From positions 62,001 through 126,000 of the forward strand of contig JARGOX010000020.1 in the NCBI GenBank assembly GCA_029233925.1: a DNA stretch of 64,000 nucleotides, read 5' to 3'. The notes under the pieces were generated by a model. It saw nothing but the letters and a program-made list of their open reading frames with translations, had not been told where the DNA came from and did no database searches. A program made the translations under genes and the position numbers. Source of the stretch: Rhizobiaceae bacterium (lineage in GTDB: Bacteria; Pseudomonadota; Alphaproteobacteria; Rhizobiales; Rhizobiaceae). This document shows, one piece after another, positions 53,299 through 62,430 of the stretch; position 1 is the stretch's first letter; each line of letters begins with the position of its first letter.

Positions 53299-53604
53299 AT
53301 GACACAATTGAGCAAACAACAACGCACAGAATTCGAAGCAGCGGCTTTTCGCACATTGGTTGCGCATTTGCGCAACCGCACGGATGTGCAGAATATCGAT
53401 CTGATGAACCTAGGTGGTTTTTGCCGAAACTGTCTTTCCAATTGGTATCAGGATGCGGCCAATGCCGCCGGTGTGGAGCTCAACAAATCACAGGCCCGGG
53501 AAATCATTTACGGAATGCCCTATGAAACCTGGAAGGAAAAGCACCAGAGTGAGGCAACCGACGAACAGAAAGCAGCGCTGGCTGCATCCCACAAGGACCA
53601 CTGA
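53299..53604 (+). CDS. DUF1244 protein
   Basis: The 101-residue protein matches DUF1244: FEAAAFRTLVAHLRNRTDVQNIDLMNLGGFCRNCLSNWYQDAANAAGVELNKSQAREIIYGMPYETWKEKHQ. The GGFCRNCLSNWY segment is the most conserved part and may bind metal. A structure of a Sinorhizobium relative is known, but no function. ATG 53299 after a GAAAGAG site is used; an upstream frame over the direct repeat is not. Confidence 0.92.
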   Translation: MTQLSKQQRTEFEAAAFRTLVAHLRNRTDVQNIDLMNLGGFCRNCLSNWYQDAANAAGVELNKSQAREIIYGMPYETWKEKHQSEATDEQKAALAASHKDH

Positions 53605-53749
53605 TTGCCGGGTCAGAGCCTATTCTACCCAATAGAGAGACGACGGGCCGGTGCGGCGCAATAATTTGGAGCCCTTTGTCAAATACACTTGACGCGGCTT
53701 CATTCGCAAGGCACCTGTCCGCGTCGTTCCAACAGCACAGGAGTCACTT

Positions 53750-54010
53750 ATGTCGGAAGCCCATGGAGTAGCCAGAGATCAATTGCGCGCTTTTGTTGAG
53801 CGCATTGAAAGGCTGGAAGAAGAAAAAAAGACCATCGCCGACGATATCAAGGAAGTCTACGGCGAAGCCAAATCCATGGGATTTGATACCAAGGTGCTGC
53901 GCAAGGTGATTTCAATTCGCAAGCTCGATCAAAATGATCGCATGGAGCAGGAAGCCATCCTCGACACCTATCTGCATGCTCTGGGCATGGCCGAAGCCCC
54001 ACCGGAATAA
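53750..54010 (+). CDS. gapR: GapR-like nucleoid protein (DUF2312)
   Basis: The 86-residue protein reads [73 protein letters not shown], the DUF2312 pattern. In Caulobacter GapR is an essential chromosome-associated protein that clamps overtwisted DNA and helps topoisomerases ahead of replication. The lysine-rich helices are present. CAGGAG before ATG 53750 is a good ribosome site. Confidence 0.93.
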   Translation: MSEAHGVARDQLRAFVERIERLEEEKKTIADDIKEVYGEAKSMGFDTKVLRKVISIRKLDQNDRMEQEAILDTYLHALGMAEAPPE

Positions 54011-54131
54011 TGAAGCCAGGCTTGCAAGCCGACAATATCCGGCTTTGACGACACAGCGAGAAACCGCTTGTCGACAATGTCAGGCGGCTTTGCTACAGAC
54101 AACGCCCCACGACAGGGCATTCTGCCAGGCG

Positions 54132-56078
54132 TTATTGGCTACGTGTCTTGAAGCGCGCGACAGTCATGAAATTGACTGCTGTTCCCGAGAATTGATCGGC
54201 GCTGGCAATGCGGTTTTCTCTTGAAAAACCCTCAACATGAACCGTGCCGGGTGCCGAGCGCATATAGTTTGAAACAAACTCCGGCGCTCTGAATGAATCA
54301 CTCATGACGGCAATGCGGTTGGTCTCAAACGCGCGCGGGGTCAACATGTTCTGCGTCAGCACCGGCTTCTGCCGCAAGGATGTGGGGCGATGTCCTGCCG
54401 CATCGCTGGCACTCGGGCGCCCGGCTTTGCCTGTCGGCAGCTCCACAGTGTTTCGTGTCGGCAAAGTGGCCGGCAACGGCATGACAACATTGCTGCCGCT
54501 CTGATCCGTTAGACCTGTAGATGGCGCCAAAGCCACCTGGACCGGGGCAATCGGCTCATCCGGTACAGCGGAGCGGGCAAAAGGTGATGGTGTTGGCACG
54601 GGAATGCCATAGGCTGGTTTTTCATCCGGCTGCGCAGCACCATTTAGGTCATTCGGGCCATTCGGATTAAACGCTGCGGTGACGATCTGCGCATCAGGCA
54701 AACTTCTTTCCGGTCGCGATGACGGCAGCGGCACAAAGGCGAGTTGCGGGCCAGATGCCTCACCCCGTGGCCCGGTTTCTTCGCCCTGTGGCGAGATGGA
54801 TACCGCAATGTCTGCGCCTGTCTCAGGAGGCTGCCGCCTCAGGATGCCGGAAGCTGGCTGCCTCAGCAAAGCGCCAGGCAAAACTTCAAACCGTCCATTG
54901 CCCGGCGCCGAAGCCAGGGTGACAGGCGTATCGGCATCGCCGGTGCCGGGCGACGCAATCCGAATGGCCTGTCCGGCCGAATTGGAGGCCTGCGCCGCAG
55001 CCAGCGCCGCCAGAATAACAGGATCCTCCTGTGCAGGTTTCGTCGGCACCGCGATGGGAACCCCGCCGGCTTCAGGAATCGAAGCGCCCGCCGCAACACG
55101 TTGGGTCGCAGGGTTGTTGTTTTCAGCGACCGGTTCTTTTACCGGAGCAAGTGCAATCTGCACACCGGTGTCGGCAGGAACGGGTCGTCTTTGGGGCCGG
55201 GGAACGATGGCCGGATCCGGGACATAGGAAGATACCTGCGTGCGATCAACGGAGGCGACCGCAACAGCAGCAACCTGTGCTGGTTCTTCATCGTCATCCT
55301 CATCTTCATTCCGACCAAACAGGGTGGCCAACAAACCACCGCCGCCTGAAGATTGGCTGCGTGCACCACCGCCGGCAACCTGAATGCTTTTGGAATTCAC
55401 CCGCGATTTGTAGTCCGACAGAGCCTGGCTGTAACCGGGAAGCGGTTTGCCGTCGGATGGCAGATGCAGGGTCTTGCCTTTCGGAAAGATGCTGGCGAGT
55501 TCCTTGCGATTCATCCTTGGCCATGAGCGGACACTGCCGACATCAAGATGCACAAAGGGCGAACCCGATTTTGGATAATAACCAACTCCGCCCACCTGGA
55601 ACTGCATGCCGATCCGGCGCAATTTTGAAATGGGCACGTCAGGCAGGTAGAAATCCATTGCCCGGCCGAGAATGTGCTGGCTCTTGCTGGCCACACCGCG
55701 TGAACGTTTGCGCAACATGGCATTGGTTTTCGGCGAACGATAGGCCGATACCACATGAATATGTTTTTTTGATCCGCTGGCCTGATAGACCTCCCACACC
55801 AGATCAAACAGCCGCGGATCCATATTGGTGGATTCCTTCTGGCGCCAGTCACGAAGAAACCTGTTGAGTTTTTTCAGGCCGCTTTGAATATAGCGTCCGT
55901 CCTTCTTGAAGGCAATGGTCGCCCGTTCCTTGGTGTGAACGAAATATACATTGAGAGAGCGCGTTTCTGCGCTCGCCTGCCCGGCAACAAACACGCATAG
56001 CAGTGCCGTAACCAGCATCACCAGCAGGTGGCCGTGTGGATTGGCCCGTTGGGCAAATCTGTGTGTGCGCCTCAGCAA
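54132..56078 (-). CDS. DUF882 (M15-like) peptidase with long disordered tail
   Basis: The 648-residue protein has a signal peptide near the start (LLVMLVTALLCVFVAGQASA), then a DUF882/peptidase M15-type domain to about residue 195: HVVSAYRSPKTNAMLRKRSRGVASKSQHILGRAMDFYLPDV and SPFVHLDVGSVRSWPR, which hold the His, Asp and His zinc ligands. Residues about 230-600 are rich in Pro, Ala, Gly and Ser and likely disordered. Such domains resemble wall-cutting DD-carboxypeptidases. The start is TTG 56078; a later Met (56018) would cut the signal. The long tail is unusual for the short E. coli YcbK type. Confidence 0.85.
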   Translation of the reverse strand: MLRRTHRFAQRANPHGHLLVMLVTALLCVFVAGQASAETRSLNVYFVHTKERATIAFKKDGRYIQSGLKKLNRFLRDWRQKESTNMDPRLFDLVWEVYQASGSKKHIHVVSAYRSPKTNAMLRKRSRGVASKSQHILGRAMDFYLPDVPISKLRRIGMQFQVGGVGYYPKSGSPFVHLDVGSVRSWPRMNRKELASIFPKGKTLHLPSDGKPLPGYSQALSDYKSRVNSKSIQVAGGGARSQSSGGGGLLATLFGRNEDEDDDEEPAQVAAVAVASVDRTQVSSYVPDPAIVPRPQRRPVPADTGVQIALAPVKEPVAENNNPATQRVAAGASIPEAGGVPIAVPTKPAQEDPVILAALAAAQASNSAGQAIRIASPGTGDADTPVTLASAPGNGRFEVLPGALLRQPASGILRRQPPETGADIAVSISPQGEETGPRGEASGPQLAFVPLPSSRPERSLPDAQIVTAAFNPNGPNDLNGAAQPDEKPAYGIPVPTPSPFARSAVPDEPIAPVQVALAPSTGLTDQSGSNVVMPLPATLPTRNTVELPTGKAGRPSASDAAGHRPTSLRQKPVLTQNMLTPRAFETNRIAVMSDSFRAPEFVSNYMRSAPGTVHVEGFSRENRIASADQFSGTAVNFMTVARFKTRSQ

Positions 56079-56455
56079 ATCCCTATAATTCCCTGCATTA
56101 CCGCCGTCTGCCTAGATCATTCTGCCTAACGGCTTCCCGGTCAACACTCTATGACCGGTAAACCTGGTATATTCAGGGTCAGATTCACCCACCCGGAATA
56201 CAGCTGAACGAAAATTGCGGTGACAGCATGGCACTTCGCTCTTACCGCGTTTCAGGCGATATTTATAGTGAACAAAGAACTAACAATGAATGAATTGATT
56301 CCAATTTTTCGCCTCCCAACCATGTCAAACGATGCCAAATTGCCAAAACCTTCCACAATCACGATATATTTGCAGCCAGACAGGCACCAATTGTCTGGAG
56401 ATTTGTCGCAATATCCCCCATATGAGGTCGAGCAACTCCGTGAGAGGCCCCGCCA
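56079..56455. other. Intergenic region between DUF882 gene and pepF
   Basis: This 377-base divergent gap must contain promoters for both genes. A small plus-strand frame (56220-56465) overlaps the pepF start but has no family pattern and is not called. No terminator, repeat or RNA fold was clear. Confidence 0.45.
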
Positions 56456-58336
56456 ATGTTTCTGAAATCATCCACCGCCAGTCAAACAGTCCGCCAGTCA
56501 GCGTCCGACACGTCACGCGGCACACCATCGCCCCAGGACAATGGATCGAACGGTGCGCTCGATAATCTGCCGGAGTGGAATCTGGGCGATCTCTATTCGG
56601 GTCTGGATGCACCCGAACTCGCCCGCGACATCGAAAGCGCCGCAAGTGGCTGCTCGGTCTTTGAGGACACATGGAAAGGCGAGCTGGAAAAAGCCGCAAA
56701 AGCAGGGGGCGAAAAGGGCCTGGGTGCTGCATTGCGTCAGTATGAAGCACTGGAAGAACTGATGGGTCGGATCATGTCCTTCGCCGGACTGACCTATTTC
56801 ACTGATACCAGTGACCCCGCACGCGCCAAATTCTACGGCGATATTCAGTCGAGGATCACAGATATAAGCAGCCGGCTGCTGTTCTTCACCCTGGAACTCA
56901 ATCGGATCGAGGACAGCGTGATCGAAGCGGCCATCAGCAATGATCCGCAAACACGTCACTACGCCCCCTGGCTGATCGACCTGAGAAAAGACCGGCCTTT
57001 CCAGTTGGAAGACCGTATTGAACAGCTCTTTCACGAAAAGTCACTGACCGGGCATGGCGCCTGGAACCGGCTATTCGACGAGACCATGTCGTCGTTGCGT
57101 TTCGACGTCAATGGCAAGACGCAATCGCTGGAACCCACACTGAACATGTTGCAATCGGCCGATGGCACGGAGCGCAAGGCATCCGCCATGGCCTTGTCCA
57201 AGACCTTTGGCGAAAATATCCGCACATTCACGCTGATCACCAATACGCTTGCCAAGGACAAGGAAATTTCCGACCGCTGGCGTGGTTTTGCGGATATCGC
57301 CGACAGCCGTCATTTGGCCAACCGCGTGGAACGCGAGGTGGTCGACGCTCTGGCCGATGCCGTGACGCAGGCCTATCCGCGTCTTTCACATCGCTACTAT
57401 GCCATGAAGGCCAAATGGCTGGGCATGGATGTGATGGACTTCTGGGATCGCAACGCGCCGCTGCCGGAAACACCTCAGGCCTTGATAAGCTGGGATCAGG
57501 CCCGCGAGACAGTGCTGTCTGCCTATCGTGATTTCGATCCGGAAATGTCCAATATCGCCGCCCGGTTTTTTGACGGAAAATGGATCGATGCACCGGTACG
57601 CCCCGGCAAGGCCCCCGGCGCCTTTGCGCATCCGACGGTTCCCTCCGCCCATCCCTATGTTCTGCTCAACTACATGGGCAAGCCCAGAGATGTCATGACA
57701 TTGGCCCATGAGCTTGGACATGGGGTGCATCAGGTTCTGGCCGGCAAACAGGGCGCGCTGATGGCCCATACGCCGCTAACCCTTGCAGAAACCGCATCCG
57801 TCTTTGGCGAGATGCTGACGTTCAGGGCGCTGCTCAATGCCACGCGCGATGTCAAGGAACGCAAGGCCATGCTGGCGCAAAAGGTCGAGGACATGATCAA
57901 TACGGTTGTGCGACAGATTGCCTTCTATCAGTTTGAGCGAAAGGTTCATGCGGCACGGCGCGAGGGCGAACTGACCGCCCAGCAGATCGGCGAATTGTGG
58001 ATGTCCGTACAGAGCGAGAGCCTTGGACCCGCCATTCGTATTTCACCCGCGTATGAAAGCTTCTGGACCTATATACCGCATTTCATTCATTCGCCCTTCT
58101 ACGTCTATGCCTATGCATTCGGCGATTGTCTGGTCAATTCGCTCTATGCGGTCTACCAGAACGCCGAGGATGGTTTTCAGGAAAAATATTTCGAAATGTT
58201 GCGCGCGGGCGGCACAAAACACCACTCGGAACTGCTTGCCCCCTTCAATCTTGATGCCTCTGATCCAGCCTTCTGGAGCCGTGGCCTGTCCATGATCGAA
58301 GGCCTGATTGATGAACTGGAAGCGCTTGACGCGTGA
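56456..58336 (+). CDS. pepF: Oligoendopeptidase F (M3 family)
   Basis: The 626-residue metallopeptidase has an N-terminal helical part and the M3 catalytic core with VMTLAHELGHGVHQVLAG (zinc histidines and catalytic Glu) and, 26 residues on, the third ligand in LAETASVFGEMLTF. The end FNLDASDPAFWSRGLSMIEGLIDELEAL is typical of the PepF/M3-like clade. It cleaves short peptides in the cytoplasm. The first 38 residues are low in complexity, and the true start may be later. Confidence 0.95.
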   Translation: MFLKSSTASQTVRQSASDTSRGTPSPQDNGSNGALDNLPEWNLGDLYSGLDAPELARDIESAASGCSVFEDTWKGELEKAAKAGGEKGLGAALRQYEALEELMGRIMSFAGLTYFTDTSDPARAKFYGDIQSRITDISSRLLFFTLELNRIEDSVIEAAISNDPQTRHYAPWLIDLRKDRPFQLEDRIEQLFHEKSLTGHGAWNRLFDETMSSLRFDVNGKTQSLEPTLNMLQSADGTERKASAMALSKTFGENIRTFTLITNTLAKDKEISDRWRGFADIADSRHLANRVEREVVDALADAVTQAYPRLSHRYYAMKAKWLGMDVMDFWDRNAPLPETPQALISWDQARETVLSAYRDFDPEMSNIAARFFDGKWIDAPVRPGKAPGAFAHPTVPSAHPYVLLNYMGKPRDVMTLAHELGHGVHQVLAGKQGALMAHTPLTLAETASVFGEMLTFRALLNATRDVKERKAMLAQKVEDMINTVVRQIAFYQFERKVHAARREGELTAQQIGELWMSVQSESLGPAIRISPAYESFWTYIPHFIHSPFYVYAYAFGDCLVNSLYAVYQNAEDGFQEKYFEMLRAGGTKHHSELLAPFNLDASDPAFWSRGLSMIEGLIDELEALDA

Positions 58337-58670
58337 TGAACTGAAGTTCGCGCATCAATGCAGTGCATGGTGTGCGGGCTTCTATGCGTGTATCTTCTGC
58401 AGGTCCTGTTTCTATCATCCGCACGATTGATGACCAAAGGCATGACCGTAAGCGCCAGATCCCCGCAAAAACTGTCAAATAGCGCCCGGTGCAGCCACGC
58501 AATTGCATTTACCCACTTCCATCGGCAATGGCTTTGTGCTTTAGCACCAACCGAGATTGCTCATCGAATTTTTAAAAAGCAATGCGCGCCATCAGCGGCC
58601 AGAGTCAGCTGAACACGCGGAACGATAACCCTTGTAAAATCAGAACCTGAAAATGGTGAAAGGACCCGTC
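58337..58670. other. Intergenic region before homospermidine synthase
   Basis: About 330 bases with no supported gene on either strand. The last ten bases hold the ribosome site of the following gene (AAAGGA). Promoter elements could not be assigned with confidence. Confidence 0.4.
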
Positions 58671-60113
58671 ATGGCGAATGCCGAATATCCTGTTTACGGC
58701 GAAATAACCGGCCCGATTGTCATGATCGGTTTCGGCTCCATCGGGCATGGCACTCTGCCCCTGATCGAACGTCATTTCAAATATGACAAGAGCCGCATGG
58801 TGATTGTCGATCCACGCAGTGAAGATGAACTCGCGCTGAAGGAAAAGGGTGTGCGTCACGTCCAGGCAGCGGTGACACGGGAAAATTACAAGGAACTGCT
58901 CGAACCTCTATTGAAGGAAGGCGAAGGCCAGGGGTTCTGTGTCAATCTTTCGGTCGATACGTCGTCGCTGGACCTGATGAAATTCTGCCGTGAAATCGGC
59001 GTCCTCTATATCGACACTGTGGTTGAGCCCTGGCTTGGTTTCTACTTTGATGACACCGTCGACAATGCGGCGCGCACAAATTACGCCCTGCGCGAAACCG
59101 TGCGCCAGGAAAAGCGGGCGAATCCCGGCGGCACGACAGCTGTTTCATGCTGCGGAGCAAATCCCGGCATGGTGTCCTGGTTCGTCAAACAGGGACTGGT
59201 CAATCTTGCCAATGATATGGGCATGACCTTTGATATTCCCCAGCAGGGTGACCGCAGCGGTTGGGCAAGGCTGATGCAGCAGGTCGGCGTCAAGGGTATC
59301 CATATTGCTGAACGCGACACGCAGCGCGCCACAAAGCCCAAGCCACTCAATGTGTTCTGGAACACCTGGTCGGCCGAGGGTTTCATATCGGAAGGGCTGC
59401 AGCCTTCGGAACTGGGATGGGGAACCCATGAAAAATGGAAGCCCGAAAATGCCCATACCTATGCCTATGGCAGTCAGGCATCCATCTATCTGGACCAGCC
59501 CGGCGCCAATACGCGGGTGCGCACCTGGTGTCCGACCCCGGGGCCGCAATATGGTTTTCTGGTGACCCACAACGAATCGATTTCGATTGCCGATTTTTTC
59601 ACGCTCAGCGAAGACGGCCAGGTCACCTATCGTCCGACCTGCCACTATGCCTACCACCCTGCCAATGACGCCGTCTTGTCCTTGCATGAGATGTTCGGCA
59701 ACGGCGGCAAGCAGCAGCCGGTGCTTCATGTGCTTGAAGAAAACGAACTGGTGGATGGCATCGATGAACTCGGAGTCTTGCTATATGGCCATGACAAGAA
59801 TGCCTATTGGTTTGGCTCACGCCTGTCTGTGGAAGAAACGCGCACCCTGGCTCCCTGGCAAAATGCAACGGGACTGCAGGTGACATCGGCGGTTCTGGCC
59901 GGCATGGTCTGGGCTTTGGAAAATCCGCAGGCAGGCATTGTCGAGGCTGATGAGATGGATTTCAGGCGTTGCCTTGAAGTGCAGCTTCCCTATTTGGGTC
60001 CGGTTGAAGGCCACTATACAGACTGGACTCCGTTGACAGGACGCCCGGGTCTGTTTCCAGAAGACCTCGATACGGAAGACGCCTGGCAGTTCCGGAACGT
60101 TTTGGTTCATTAA
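58671..60113 (+). CDS. hss: Homospermidine synthase
   Basis: This enzyme makes sym-homospermidine from two putrescines with NAD. The 480 residues match bacterial Hss: GPIVMIGFGSIGHGTLPLIERHF for NAD binding, then DTVVEPWLGFYFD, VSCCGANPGMVSWFVKQGL, KPLNVFWNTWSAEGFISEGLQPSELGWGTHE, and TTAVLAGMVWALENPQ-like TSAVLAGMVWALENPQAGIVEADEMD. AAAGGA before ATG 58671 decides the start over a codon at 58653. Homospermidine is a major polyamine in Rhizobiales. No partner gene for putrescine supply is adjacent. Confidence 0.96.
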   Translation: MANAEYPVYGEITGPIVMIGFGSIGHGTLPLIERHFKYDKSRMVIVDPRSEDELALKEKGVRHVQAAVTRENYKELLEPLLKEGEGQGFCVNLSVDTSSLDLMKFCREIGVLYIDTVVEPWLGFYFDDTVDNAARTNYALRETVRQEKRANPGGTTAVSCCGANPGMVSWFVKQGLVNLANDMGMTFDIPQQGDRSGWARLMQQVGVKGIHIAERDTQRATKPKPLNVFWNTWSAEGFISEGLQPSELGWGTHEKWKPENAHTYAYGSQASIYLDQPGANTRVRTWCPTPGPQYGFLVTHNESISIADFFTLSEDGQVTYRPTCHYAYHPANDAVLSLHEMFGNGGKQQPVLHVLEENELVDGIDELGVLLYGHDKNAYWFGSRLSVEETRTLAPWQNATGLQVTSAVLAGMVWALENPQAGIVEADEMDFRRCLEVQLPYLGPVEGHYTDWTPLTGRPGLFPEDLDTEDAWQFRNVLVH

Positions 60114-60360
60114 GCGTTCCGTCCATAGGATTCGTTGTTCCAGGACCGGAAAGCTGAAGAATGCATGGCCGGGGCCGGTCGATTGGTAAGACCCAAATCG
60201 CCCGCGTCCCGGCTATTTCGAAGGGATCATGTTGCGGTGATTGCCTGACGGATGTTATCAGTTGCAGAAATATTCTGGAACACTACCGGAAATAGTGGCA
60301 ACATTTTCCGGCAATTATACTATAACTATTACAGATGCAGCATGCAGCGCGGAGGCAAAA

Positions 60361-60723
60361 ATGCGGATTTGGATCAGGCTTATCATTCTTATGGCCGTGG
60401 CAACGGGCCTGGCGGCCTGTCAATCAGGCTATCGTAGCGGACCTGGATATGATCGAAACTCGATCGAAGGCTATTGGCTTGACCCGAATGGTATTCAGTC
60501 GCGCTTCTCGGCAGGCACGTTCGAAACGCGGACCACTGACACCAATACGCTGCTGGCAACAGGCAAATACACCCAGATCAACAGCCGTTTGGTGCAGATC
60601 GATATTCGCTCGCTTGTCCGCAACACCAATTCACGCGTAAATTGCTCGCTTGTGTCATCGACCCGGCTGAACTGCACCTCCAGTTCCGGTGCCCAGTTCA
60701 TGCTGTCCCGCCATAACGCTTGA
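60361..60723 (+). CDS. omp10: Omp10-like outer membrane lipoprotein
   Basis: The 120-residue protein has a lipoprotein signal ending LAACQ (lipobox cysteine at about residue 20) and a mature domain IEGYWLDPNGIQSRFSAGTFETRTTDTNTLLATGKYTQINSRLVQIDIRSLVRNTNSRVNCSLVSSTRLNCTSSSGAQFMLSR. This closely follows Brucella Omp10, including the two cysteines. GGAGG at 60350-60354 sets the start at 60361 and rules out a 40-codon extension. Function unknown beyond being an outer-membrane lipoprotein; a monocistronic gene. Confidence 0.92.
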   Translation: MRIWIRLIILMAVATGLAACQSGYRSGPGYDRNSIEGYWLDPNGIQSRFSAGTFETRTTDTNTLLATGKYTQINSRLVQIDIRSLVRNTNSRVNCSLVSSTRLNCTSSSGAQFMLSRHNA

Positions 60724-60857
60724 CGGAACGCTTGCTGCATGACGACCAGCTGTCTGGCCGCCTGAACATGGCCAGGCAGAACAGATCGCCTGCAGCTTTG
60801 ATCGCAGGCTGCGCTTGACATGCCCTGCCTCCAAAGTCGAAAGAGGAGACATTCGTC

Positions 60858-62111
60858 TTGCCTGATTTTTTTGACGATCTGGAAACCCGTGAACCGCAAC
60901 AAAGGGAACAGGATCTGTTTTCTGCATTGCCCGGTTTTCTTGCCCAGTCCATCAGCAAGGCCGAAGGGCTTGCCAAATGGCTGCAGGGCGTTGATCCTGC
61001 GAAAATCACCAGCCGCCAGGCACTGGCCACACTACCCGTCTTGCGCAAACCGGATCTGATGGCAATGCAGGCCGCCAATCCCCCCTTTGGTGGCCTTGCC
61101 GATCCCGATGCCTTGCGCGGCAACCATGTTTTCATGTCACCCGGTCCGGTGTGGGAACCTCAGGGTTTCGGTGCGGATCCCTGGCAATCGGCACGCAGCC
61201 TTTTTGCCGTCGGTATCCGGCCGGGCGACATTGTTCACAACGCCTTTTCCTATCACATGACCCCCGGCGCCTTCATTCTCGACGAGGGTGCAAGAGCATT
61301 GGGATGTCTGGTCTTTCCAGCTGGTGTCGGCAATACGGAAACCCAGATTGAAGCGGCCGCCACGCTGCGTCCCGCAGCCTTTGCCGGTACGCCAGACTAC
61401 CTGAAAGTCCTTTTGGACAAGGCCGAGGAAATGGGCCGCGATCTTTCTTCGATCAAACGCGCCCTGGTTTCTGGCGGCGCTCTTTTCCCGTCACTGCGAG
61501 ACGAATATGCAAAACGCGGCGTCCATGTGCTGCAGGCCTTTGCCACCGCTGATATTGGCATCATTGCCTATGAAAGCGCCGATACCAACGGGCAGCCCCA
61601 TCCCGGCATGATCCTCAATGAAAACCTGATTGTCGAGATCGTGCGCCCGGGAACAGGCGATCCGGTGGCCGATGGCGAGGTCGGCGAAATCGTCGTGACA
61701 TCGCTCAATCCAGCCTACCCGCTGGTTCGTTTCGGCACCGGCGACATGTCAGCTGCGCTGGAGGGGCGCTCTCCCTGCGGCCGTACGGGCACCCGCATCA
61801 AGGGATGGATGGGACGCGCCGACCAGCGCACGAAGGTCAAGGGCATGTTTGTCGATCCCAAGCAGATCGCCGCCGTTGTGAAGCGTCACAAGGACGTGAC
61901 GCGGGCCCGTCTCGTGGTCGCGCGTGATGGCGACCAGGATGCCATGACATTGCATGTCGAATGCGCTGAAGGCGCAAAACCGGATCTCGACGCTGTGGCA
62001 ACCAGCCTTTCCGATCTGACAAAACTCAAAGGCAAAGTGGTGGCCGCAGAAATCGGCAGTCTTCCCAATGACGGTAAAATCATCGTTGATGAGCGTGATT
62101 ATGACAGCTGA
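60858..62111 (+). CDS. Phenylacetate-CoA ligase (PaaK)-like protein with altered P-loop
   Basis: The 417-residue protein has the PaaK-type fold: LPVLRKPDLMAMQ, then GIRPGDIVHNAFSYHMTPGAFILDEGARALGC, IKRALVSGGALFPSLRDEYAKRGVHVLQAFATADIGIIAYE, LVRFGTGDMS, and IKGWMGRADQRTKVKGMFVDPKQI. The usual P-loop SSGTTGKP is replaced by FMSPGPVWEPQGF, and the YG-TE motif by FATADIG. It may be a ligase of a special subclass or use another nucleotide mode. Start TTG 60858 follows an AGGAG site. The substrate is unknown. Confidence 0.82.
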   Translation: MPDFFDDLETREPQQREQDLFSALPGFLAQSISKAEGLAKWLQGVDPAKITSRQALATLPVLRKPDLMAMQAANPPFGGLADPDALRGNHVFMSPGPVWEPQGFGADPWQSARSLFAVGIRPGDIVHNAFSYHMTPGAFILDEGARALGCLVFPAGVGNTETQIEAAATLRPAAFAGTPDYLKVLLDKAEEMGRDLSSIKRALVSGGALFPSLRDEYAKRGVHVLQAFATADIGIIAYESADTNGQPHPGMILNENLIVEIVRPGTGDPVADGEVGEIVVTSLNPAYPLVRFGTGDMSAALEGRSPCGRTGTRIKGWMGRADQRTKVKGMFVDPKQIAAVVKRHKDVTRARLVVARDGDQDAMTLHVECAEGAKPDLDAVATSLSDLTKLKGKVVAAEIGSLPNDGKIIVDERDYDS

Positions 62112-62430
62112 ACGACAGGTACATGAAGGTTTTCTGCTTTCCAGTGCAGCACATTGGGATATTGACCGAATTCGCCTGTCTGTCGGCAGTTGACGCTTGC
62201 GATTTGGCCAATTTGGTGAAAGCATGGATGCCTGTCATGGTGGATCATCCGCCGTATAAATGTAGCTGAGCGCCTGTGTTTGCCAATGTAAGTGTTTGTC
62301 AGAGTAAGTATGAGCCTGTGTAATTTGGCATGGCGTTCGACAAAAATGCACAAACTGTATCGTGACCGGCTCCGCCAGACGAAAAGGCGCCGGTCATATC
62401 AATCCCGGGAAAAATGTAACGGAGCCGTCC
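62112..62430. other. Intergenic region before the 5'-nucleotidase gene
   Basis: About 320 bases without a supported gene. An eight-pair hairpin, TGACCGGC (62363-62370) with GCCGGTCA (62389-62396), lies in the leader 35 bases before the ATG. Nothing else is clear. Confidence 0.45.

Noticed and set aside
56220-56465. Plus-strand frame of 81 codons before pepF
   Set aside because: It overlaps the pepF start, has no recognisable domain and no good ribosome site.
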